A DNA stretch of 11,516 bases from Treponema sp. (GTDB lineage Bacteria; Spirochaetota; Spirochaetia; Treponematales; Breznakiellaceae): assembly GCA_031276685.1 (NCBI GenBank), contig JAISMQ010000098.1, forward strand, positions 1 through 11,516. Reading direction: 5' to 3'. Under the pieces are notes generated by a model, which saw nothing but the letters and a program-made list of their open reading frames with translations, searched no databases and had not been told where the DNA came from. This document shows positions 6,672 through 11,516 of this stretch, piece by piece; within the stretch, counting starts at the first letter, position 1; every line of letters begins with the position of its first letter. Position numbers and translations under genes: made by a program.

Positions 6672-8042
6672 TTAGCGGGGGGGCCTGCGGGCTTTTAACA
6701 GGAAGAGCAGCAGCAGGGCCATGTAGACCACAAGCAGGCCCAGGACGGTGACGGTCATAAGGCCGCCCTGCGGGGCAAGGCCGATCAGGGCCAGGAGGGG
6801 GAATCCGAAAAGAACCGCGAAGGCGCTGCCGGATACCAGGTTGTTCGCCGCCGGGCTGCGGTAGCCGGGGTCAAGCTCGCGGAGCAGAAGGATGCCGCTC
6901 GAAATAGTCCCGGTCATCATGCCGTACATGCTCAGCAGACCCTCCAGGTAATAGCCGGGGTACACCCGTTTGCAGATCCAGCGGAGGTACGCAAGGGTGC
7001 CCAGGGCCCCGGCCGCCGCCAGGATCAGGAACGGTACCCAGAGATCCCGCAGATCGCCTATTTCGATGGCGGCAATGCCGGTAATGATCATAATGTCAAA
7101 GGCAAGGCCGGAAATACGGCTTAACAGGTAGTTGTTCTGGTACTGGTGGGTCATGATTCTGAAACGCCGCAGATGGGACATGACAAGGCGGATCAGCATG
7201 GCGGTTACCGAGCCGAAAATAAAATTGAACCCCCACAGCAGTGAGGAAACCGTCTTTTCAATGCCGGGCCCAAGGAGGCCCGCAAGGCCGGAAAGGCCGC
7301 GGATCAGCAAATAGGAGAGCAGGTAGGCCAGCAGCACCAGGGCCGCCTGTATGCTCAGCCGGTCCACGCTTTCCGACAGGGGCATTTCTTTTTCATCCTG
7401 AAAGATATCGGTCATCACCGATCCCGAAATATCGCCCGGATCCTGCCGCGCAATGCGGCCCCTGCGCCTGAGGATGTTGAGGTAGATTACCCCCACGATG
7501 CAGGCAGACAGGAATCCTGCTGCGGCCAGGGAAAGGGCAAAACTGTGCCCCCCGGTAAAGCCGAGGGCCTCGTAGGAAGCGCCCACGTTGTTCGCCTGGC
7601 CCGGGCCCTGGCCGTAACCCATGGGGAGGAGGATCCCCGCCGCGGCGAAAAGGTCCGGCGCCAGCGTCACGGAAAGGGCCAGGGTAATGGCGAGTCCCAT
7701 GATACCCTGCAAAACATAGCAGGAAACGATAAGGGCGCCGCTCTTGAGGCCCGCCAGGGAGCCGCTGCCGTTCTTGTCCAGGGGCCGAAGGGACAGGGCG
7801 ATGAAGCCTATGGCGATGCCGTGGTACGTGATCATCTCCAGCAGTTCAACATTTACCCAAAACAGCCCGCTTATCCGTATGAAAAGGAGCAGGAAGCCCC
7901 CCAGCACCGATGTGGGCATCAGGGTTTTCCTGACAAAGGCGGCCTTGCGCCTGAGTATGTTGGCGCCCAACAGAATACCGGCGATTATGCCCGCCTGTAT
8001 CATCGTATCCCAAAGCGCGGTATTTGCGGCGGAAAAATCCAT
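6672..8042 (-). CDS. GltS-family sodium-coupled (glutamate-type) symporter
   Basis: This 456-residue protein has roughly ten or more hydrophobic segments (for example 14-30, 42-60, 70-86, 101-126, 131-142, 166-190, 230-248, 264-287, 310-326, 335-353, 404-424, 428-449). Two glycine-rich loops occupy equivalent places in the two halves, MGYGQGPGQANN (141-152) and MYGMMTGTISSG (372-383), as in the inverted-repeat GltS fold. The loop residues differ from those of E. coli GltS and the protein is longer than the usual 400 residues, with a hydrophilic insert at about 192-228, so the family call is firm but glutamate as substrate is an inference. It would import an anionic amino acid or related acid with Na+. 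The start is fixed by AAGGAG seven bases before the ATG. It follows the acyltransferase gene on the same strand by 35 bases and may be cotranscribed or separately controlled at the palindrome in that gap. Confidence 0.82.
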   Translation of the reverse strand: MDFSAANTALWDTMIQAGIIAGILLGANILRRKAAFVRKTLMPTSVLGGFLLLFIRISGLFWVNVELLEMITYHGIAIGFIALSLRPLDKNGSGSLAGLKSGALIVSCYVLQGIMGLAITLALSVTLAPDLFAAAGILLPMGYGQGPGQANNVGASYEALGFTGGHSFALSLAAAGFLSACIVGVIYLNILRRRGRIARQDPGDISGSVMTDIFQDEKEMPLSESVDRLSIQAALVLLAYLLSYLLIRGLSGLAGLLGPGIEKTVSSLLWGFNFIFGSVTAMLIRLVMSHLRRFRIMTHQYQNNYLLSRISGLAFDIMIITGIAAIEIGDLRDLWVPFLILAAAGALGTLAYLRWICKRVYPGYYLEGLLSMYGMMTGTISSGILLLRELDPGYRSPAANNLVSGSAFAVLFGFPLLALIGLAPQGGLMTVTVLGLLVVYMALLLLFLLKARRPPR

Positions 8043-8066
8043 CTGGCAACTCCTTGGAAAGCATAT

Positions 8067-8086
8067 CTGCCGTAGTACTACGTCAG
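8067..8086. promoter_or_regulatory. 20-base near-perfect palindrome, candidate operator for the GltS-type gene
   Basis: A perfect 12-base palindrome, CGTAGTACTACG (8071-8082), is extended by CTG on the left and CAG on the right with one mismatched pair between, so 18 of 20 bases are symmetric. It covers the TAG stop of the acyltransferase gene (8078-8080) and lies 24 bases before the GltS-type start. With no loop it looks like a protein-binding site for a dimer rather than an RNA hairpin. A weak -10 candidate, GATATG, lies between it and the ribosome binding site. Confidence 0.5.
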
Positions 8087-9418
8087 GTTTGGAACAGATC
8101 TGCGCGCCAGCAGCTCAAAGACCCGCTGGTACTTCGCCGCGCTGCGGGGCATTTTGTTGGTAAGCTCGTAGCGTCTGCCCCCGGCGCTGAAGACCAGGGT
8201 ACGCTGGCCGGTAATGGCAAGGTCGCGTATATCCCCCAGGGGGAAATGGATCGTCCCGCAGCGGAGGCCCCCCCTGCCCAGGCTCAGCCTGCCCTGTTCA
8301 AGAAGGCGGGCCCTTAACCCAATGGTTACTTCGGAGATCCGTTCCCCCTCATCGGAACACACGGGTTCGGCGGCGGCGTCCACGATGTTATCCATGGCTT
8401 CGTATTGCCAAAACCACCAGTCCCGCACCGTGGTAAAGATCCTGTTACCAGTAAAGGTGTTTGTCTGGACGAGGGGATGCAAGGTACCGTAGGCATCGTA
8501 GCGGTAGGCCAGGCCGCAGCGGCAGCGCAGCACATCCCCGCGGGAGGAGAGGGTTCCCAGCCCGCCGCAGCGCGGGCAAAGGTAGAGGGCCGTTTCCAGT
8601 TCTTCCGCAAGGGCCCGGCCCTGGTACGGGCGGGGGTCTTTCCCCATGGTTTCATAGGCATCTTCGGAAATATCCCGGCGGATCAGCTCGGTTATCGCGG
8701 CTCCCGTCATGGATTTAAGCTTGTCCGGGGGGTAAAACCCCACCGGCCCGCCCCACACCGGCCCCCTCCGCGTCTTCCGGCTCCAGCGGGGGGCGGAAAA
8801 ATAGCCGCCCCGGATACGGTAGGTGATCAGCGCCGCCCCCGAGATCCGCGCCAGCTTCCCCGCAGCCTCCCCCACGCTGCCGGTCATTCCCGAAAAACTG
8901 CGGTTTCCTTCGGCAAAGAGGCACACATTCGCATTGGCCCGCAGGCGGCCCAGAATGTCCCGCAGCGCCCGCCCATCGCCGCCGCCCTTGGGGAAAACAA
9001 CGGGGTTGAAGAAAAACCGGATCAGCGCGGAGGCGAAACCCAGGCGGAACACATGCTCGCTGGCCACAAAGTACAGATGCCCCGGAAAACTACAGCCCAC
9101 AAAGAAGGGGTCCAGATTGGTAGTGTGGTTGGAGATCACCAGGGCGGGGATTCCTTCGCCGTATCCGGCGGCCCCGTATCCGGCGGCCCCGTATCCGGCG
9201 GACCGCGCAGCCTCCGCCGCATCCCGCACCGTTGTACAGCGGTAGCGGAAGATCCTCCGCAGCAGGGGGGCCACAACCGCCCACAGAAAACGCCACACCA
9301 GCAAGTGAAAGAAACGCCCGCCCCGGTCCCCGCTGCGGGGACCCGCGCCCCGCCGGGGGTCCGCGTCCGGCGATTCAGGTTTTTCCCAGGCACTTCCGGC
9401 CCATCTTTTGACAGCCAT
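8078..9418 (-). CDS. PlsC-type acyltransferase with zinc ribbon and probable PH-like C-terminal domain
   Basis: The 446-residue product has three parts. Residues about 37-250 form a PlsC/LPLAT glycerolipid acyltransferase: an N-terminal hydrophobic helix (36-56), the catalytic H-x4-D motif NHTTNLD (H98, D103), and the acceptor-binding FAEGNRS (E170-R173). Residues 281-301 are a zinc ribbon, C281-x2-C284 and C299-x-C301. Residues about 356-440 look like a beta-rich PH/GRAM-type domain. By family it should acylate a lysophospholipid or lysophosphatidate at the membrane; the role of the extra domains is unknown. An in-frame minisatellite encodes GYGAA repeats at 75-88. The start is doubtful: the ATG at 9418 has no clear ribosome binding site, and the first 35 residues are a Pro/Arg/Gly-rich disordered stretch, so initiation near GTG codon 41 is possible. 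The gene is divergent from nfeD and 35 bases upstream of the GltS-type gene on the same strand. Confidence 0.85.
   Translation of the reverse strand: MAVKRWAGSAWEKPESPDADPRRGAGPRSGDRGGRFFHLLVWRFLWAVVAPLLRRIFRYRCTTVRDAAEAARSAGYGAAGYGAAGYGEGIPALVISNHTTNLDPFFVGCSFPGHLYFVASEHVFRLGFASALIRFFFNPVVFPKGGGDGRALRDILGRLRANANVCLFAEGNRSFSGMTGSVGEAAGKLARISGAALITYRIRGGYFSAPRWSRKTRRGPVWGGPVGFYPPDKLKSMTGAAITELIRRDISEDAYETMGKDPRPYQGRALAEELETALYLCPRCGGLGTLSSRGDVLRCRCGLAYRYDAYGTLHPLVQTNTFTGNRIFTTVRDWWFWQYEAMDNIVDAAAEPVCSDEGERISEVTIGLRARLLEQGRLSLGRGGLRCGTIHFPLGDIRDLAITGQRTLVFSAGGRRYELTNKMPRSAAKYQRVFELLARRSVPNLT
9161..9202. repeat. 15-base in-frame tandem repeat inside the acyltransferase gene
   Basis: The unit GTATCCGGCGGCCCC occurs exactly at 9161-9175 and 9176-9190, with a third partial copy at 9191-9202. 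On the coding (minus) strand it encodes Gly-Tyr-Gly-Ala-Ala. Because the period is a multiple of three, copy-number change would lengthen or shorten a Gly/Tyr-rich linker between the membrane helix and the catalytic HTTNLD motif without breaking the frame. Confidence 0.85.
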
Positions 9419-9491
9419 GTATGTTTTATAATCAATTTCACCAAACCCGGTAATCCCCAGGGACGTATCGCCCTTAGCCTGCCTCTGAATA

Positions 9492-9515
9492 CGGTTTTTA
9501 AGTACCTGGAAACCG
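9492..9515. promoter_or_regulatory. Weak inverted repeat upstream of nfeD
   Basis: CGGTTT (9492-9497) and AAACCG (9510-9515) are separated by 12 bases in the 139-base gap between the acyltransferase and nfeD. It may be a regulator site; arms of six bases can also arise by chance. Confidence 0.2.
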
Positions 9516-9542
9516 AATAACTAATACAAAAACAGACTAACG

Positions 9543-9551
9543 TGGTATACT
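9543..9551 (+). promoter_or_regulatory. Extended -10 element immediately before nfeD
   Basis: TGGTATACT is a TGn-extended -10 with a 5/6 hexamer at 9546-9551, only six bases before the nfeD ATG. I see no matching -35, which extended -10 promoters can do without. If used, transcription would begin at or next to the start codon and the mRNA would be leaderless. Confidence 0.35.
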
Positions 9552-9557
9552 AAGGCC

Positions 9558-11060
9558 ATGAAGATTCGTTGCCTGTGTCTTTGCGGCCTGTGCCTTGGGG
9601 GGGCGCTTTTCGCACAGGCCGGGGCCGGGGCTGAAAGCAGCCGCGGTACGGCCTGGATTATCCCCATTCAGGGTGATATTGAACCTTCCCTGACGGCTTT
9701 TGTGCGCCGGGAGGGGCGGAAGGCCCTGGACCAGGGGGCAAAGTTCCTGATCTTCGAGATCGACACCTTCGGTGGCCGGGTGGATTCGGCCCTGCAGATC
9801 ACCTCGTTTATCACGTCGGTTAAGGACGCCAGGACCGTCGCCTGGGTAAACAGCGGGGAAGGCTCCATGGGGGTAAGCTGGTCCGCCGGCGCCCTGATCG
9901 CCATGGCCTGCCAGGATATCTACATGGCCGCCGGAACCTCCCTGGGGGCGGCCGCGCCGGTGACCGTCGGGGCGGACGGCCAGGCCGAGGGGACCGGGGA
10001 AAAGACCGTTTCCGCGGTCCGGGCCCAGATGGCGGCCCTGGCGGAGCGGAACAATCACCCGGTGGAAATAGCCAGGGCCATGGTGGACTACGATGTGGAA
10101 CTGTGGGAAGCAGTGATAGACGGGGAAACCCGGATTCTTACCCAGCAGGAACTGGAACGGCTGGAACAAGAGGCCGGGCCGGAAGGGCCCAAACCGGAGC
10201 GCCGTTCCGTGATCTCCCCGGCGGGAAAACTGCTCTCCCTTACCAGCGGGGAGGCGCTGCGCTACGGCCTGGCGCGGGGCCTGGCGGACGACCGGGACAG
10301 CCTGCTTGCGGCTATCGGGGCGGCCGCCCCGGCGGTCGAAAGCGCCCCCGGCGCCGCCGACGGGATCGTCTCCCTGCTTACCAGCGCGCCGGCCCAGGTC
10401 CTGCTGATCATACTGGGCCTGGTGATGATCTTCCTGGAAATCAACACCCCCGGTTTTGGAATTTTTGGGGTCGTGGCGATTATCGCCTTTGTTACGGTCT
10501 TCGGAGCCGGGGCCATGCTGGGCAAAGTAGAATCAGCGGAGATCGTCCTGTTCCTCATCGGCCTGGGCCTTCTGGTGGTGGAGATCTTTATCACCCCCGG
10601 TTTCGGCGTTTTGGGCATCTCGGGATTCCTCCTAATCGGCGTTTCCCTGCTGCTGTCTATGCAGGATTTTGTAATTCCCCGTTTCGACTGGGAATGGGCC
10701 TTGCTGGGGAGGAACGCAGTGGTAGTATTTGTGGCGCTTATCGCCGCGATCTGCGGTATCGCGGCAATAGCCCTGCTGGGGCCCAAGGTCCGTCTGTTCA
10801 ACCGCCTGACCCTTACAACTCAAATTACGGGGACCGCCGGGGGCCCCGTTTCCCCGGGCGATCCGGACGGGAAGGGCAATGCCTATGAACCCCTTCTGGG
10901 AAAGATCGGCGTTGCCGCCACCCCCCTGCACCCGGTCGGCAGGGTGGAGATTGAGGGGGAAATCTACGAAGCCCAGGCGGAAGGTCTTTTCGTGGAGCGG
11001 GGCCGGGGGGTAAAAGTTACCAGGGTACGGGGGAACAACATTACTGTGCGGCTTGTGTAG
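9558..11060 (+). CDS. nfeD: Long-form NfeD: membrane-bound ClpP-class serine protease with OB domain
   Basis: The 500-residue product starts with a cleavable-looking signal peptide (1-25, Cys/Leu-rich core ending in AQAGAGA). Residues about 31-258 form a ClpP-class serine protease domain: DTFGGRVDSA (69-78), the nucleophile Ser109 in SWSAG, TSLGAAAPV (127-135), and Lys149 in GEKTVS as the likely partner of a Ser-Lys dyad by analogy with archaeal NfeD protease. Four or five membrane segments follow (about 279-297, 299-321, 327-345, 350-367, 386-408), then a soluble OB-fold domain (448-500). NfeD proteins partner with flotillins/stomatins in membrane organisation and quality control, and floA lies just downstream, as in the Bacillus yqeZ-yqfA pair. 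There is only a poor ribosome binding site (AAGG two bases before the ATG), but no alternative start in frame would keep the signal peptide. The annotation is firm; protease substrates are unknown. Confidence 0.93.
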   Translation: MKIRCLCLCGLCLGGALFAQAGAGAESSRGTAWIIPIQGDIEPSLTAFVRREGRKALDQGAKFLIFEIDTFGGRVDSALQITSFITSVKDARTVAWVNSGEGSMGVSWSAGALIAMACQDIYMAAGTSLGAAAPVTVGADGQAEGTGEKTVSAVRAQMAALAERNNHPVEIARAMVDYDVELWEAVIDGETRILTQQELERLEQEAGPEGPKPERRSVISPAGKLLSLTSGEALRYGLARGLADDRDSLLAAIGAAAPAVESAPGAADGIVSLLTSAPAQVLLIILGLVMIFLEINTPGFGIFGVVAIIAFVTVFGAGAMLGKVESAEIVLFLIGLGLLVVEIFITPGFGVLGISGFLLIGVSLLLSMQDFVIPRFDWEWALLGRNAVVVFVALIAAICGIAAIALLGPKVRLFNRLTLTTQITGTAGGPVSPGDPDGKGNAYEPLLGKIGVAATPLHPVGRVEIEGEIYEAQAEGLFVERGRGVKVTRVRGNNITVRLV

Positions 11061-11086
11061 CCTGACCAATGAAAGCGGCGCCGGGG

Positions 11087-11092
11087 TAGAAT
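11087..11092 (+). promoter_or_regulatory. Possible internal promoter for floA
   Basis: TAGAAT (11087-11092, 5/6) with CTGACC (11062-11067, 4/6) 19 bases upstream could give floA its own transcript in the 82-base nfeD-floA gap. The spacer is on the long side, and cotranscription with nfeD is at least as likely. Confidence 0.25.
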
Positions 11093-11142
11093 GAATTTTT
11101 ATAGCGGCCTTGAGCGGCGAAATAATTTATGAGGAGTATCGT

Positions 11143-11516
11143 ATGGCGTATGGAATCGTTTTAGTTGTTCTGGGGATTATCGCCCTTGGATTTTTGATTC
11201 TCTTCTTCCGGTTTTTCGGTCTCTGGTTCCGGTCTTTGCTTTCCGGGGCCTACGTGGGGATGGGGAAGCTGATCGGCATGTGGCTGCGGCATGTGAACCC
11301 CGCAGTAATTGTGGATTCGCGGATCATGCTGTCCAAGGCGGGGATTGAGGTGGCCAGCGACATGCTGGAGACCCACTTTCTGGCCCGGGGGGATGTAATG
11401 AAGGTGAGCCGCGCCCTGGTGGCGGCGAACAAGGCCAACATCGAGCTGCCCTTCCAGCGGGCCGCCGCCATAGACCTGGCGGGCCGGGACGTGCTGGAGG
11501 CGGTGCGGACCAGCGT
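11143..11516 (+). CDS. floA: FloA, bacterial flotillin (SPFH-type), N-terminal part, cut by the window edge
   Basis: The first 124 residues are present and the gene runs off the right edge (the family is about 330 residues). A hydrophobic, Phe-rich membrane anchor spans about 4-29, followed by a second short hydrophobic region, then the very conserved FloA segment: LSKAGIEV (63-70), LETHFLARGDV (75-85), ALVAANKANIELPF (91-104) and AAAIDLAGRDVLEAVRTS (107-124), which closely follows Bacillus FloA/YqfA. FloA oligomerises at the cytoplasmic face of the membrane and scaffolds functional membrane microdomains. GAGGAG six bases before the ATG fixes the start. It lies 82 bases downstream of nfeD, whose product is its usual partner. 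Confidence 0.95.
   Translation, partial: MAYGIVLVVLGIIALGFLILFFRFFGLWFRSLLSGAYVGMGKLIGMWLRHVNPAVIVDSRIMLSKAGIEVASDMLETHFLARGDVMKVSRALVAANKANIELPFQRAAAIDLAGRDVLEAVRTS

Noticed and set aside
9408..9432. Perfect TTGACA and perfect TATAAT on the plus strand
   Set aside because: They are only 13 bases apart, too close for a sigma-70 promoter, and the TTGACA lies in the start region of the opposing gene.
9419..9519. In-frame upstream extension of the acyltransferase
   Set aside because: The frame is open back to a TAG near 9520-9522 but has no ATG, GTG or TTG, so the first usable start is the ATG at 9418 or a codon inside the gene.
8405..9520. Long open frame on the plus strand (371 codons) antisense to the acyltransferase, continuing into the spacer
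   Set aside because: Its product is low-complexity and has no recognisable domain, while the opposite strand has clear catalytic motifs. High GC leaves few stops, so such frames are expected.

Overview
The window is GC-rich bacterial DNA (about 60-65 % GC by eye in most genes) with short intergenic gaps, clear AGGAGG-type ribosome binding sites and several overlapping start/stop codons. It holds eight complete protein genes I am confident of, one long acyltransferase gene with an uncertain start, and a partial gene at each edge. I see no rRNA, tRNA, CRISPR array, insertion sequence or phage gene. Gene content (phenylacetate-CoA-ligase-type enzyme, Rrf2 regulators, NhaC, GltS, NfeD-FloA, an acyltransferase with a zinc ribbon) would suit an anaerobic gut-type bacterium, perhaps a treponeme-like spirochaete or a Firmicute. 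This is an impression, not a proven assignment.

Layout. 1-353 (+): C-terminal part of a protein with an extremely GC-rich Pro/Gly/Arg/Gln tail. 391-1353 (-): a metallophosphoesterase gene that is strikingly AT-richer (about 43 % GC) than everything around it. 1354-1645: divergent spacer with candidate promoters. 1646-2881 (+): PaaK-like aryl-CoA ligase. 2934-4980 (-): three genes joined by two 4-base ATGA overlaps, read as trans-sulfuration enzyme, then an Rrf2 regulator with IscR-spaced cysteines, then an Rrf2 regulator without them. 4981-5105: compact divergent promoter region. 5106-6662 (+): NhaC-type Na+/H+ antiporter, ending 9 bases from the convergent stop of a GltS-type Na+-coupled transporter (6672-8042, -). 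8078-9418 (-): PlsC-type acyltransferase with C-terminal zinc ribbon and probable PH-like domain. 9558-11060 (+): long-form NfeD (membrane serine protease plus OB domain), followed by floA (11143 to the window edge), the bacterial flotillin.

How they may work together. The trans-sulfuration/Rrf2/Rrf2 unit looks like a sulfur amino-acid gene with its own Fe-S or sulfur sensors, and those regulators are well placed to act on the shared divergent promoter with nhaC. NhaC and GltS form a possible sodium circuit (one builds the gradient, the other spends it). NfeD, FloA and the divergent acyltransferase are all membrane-maintenance functions. The most notable items for follow-up are the coupled Rrf2 pair, a 20-base near-perfect palindrome at 8067-8086 in front of the GltS gene, the three-domain acyltransferase with an in-frame 15-base minisatellite, and the apparently foreign metallophosphoesterase gene. 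I did not find a convincing wholly new system.
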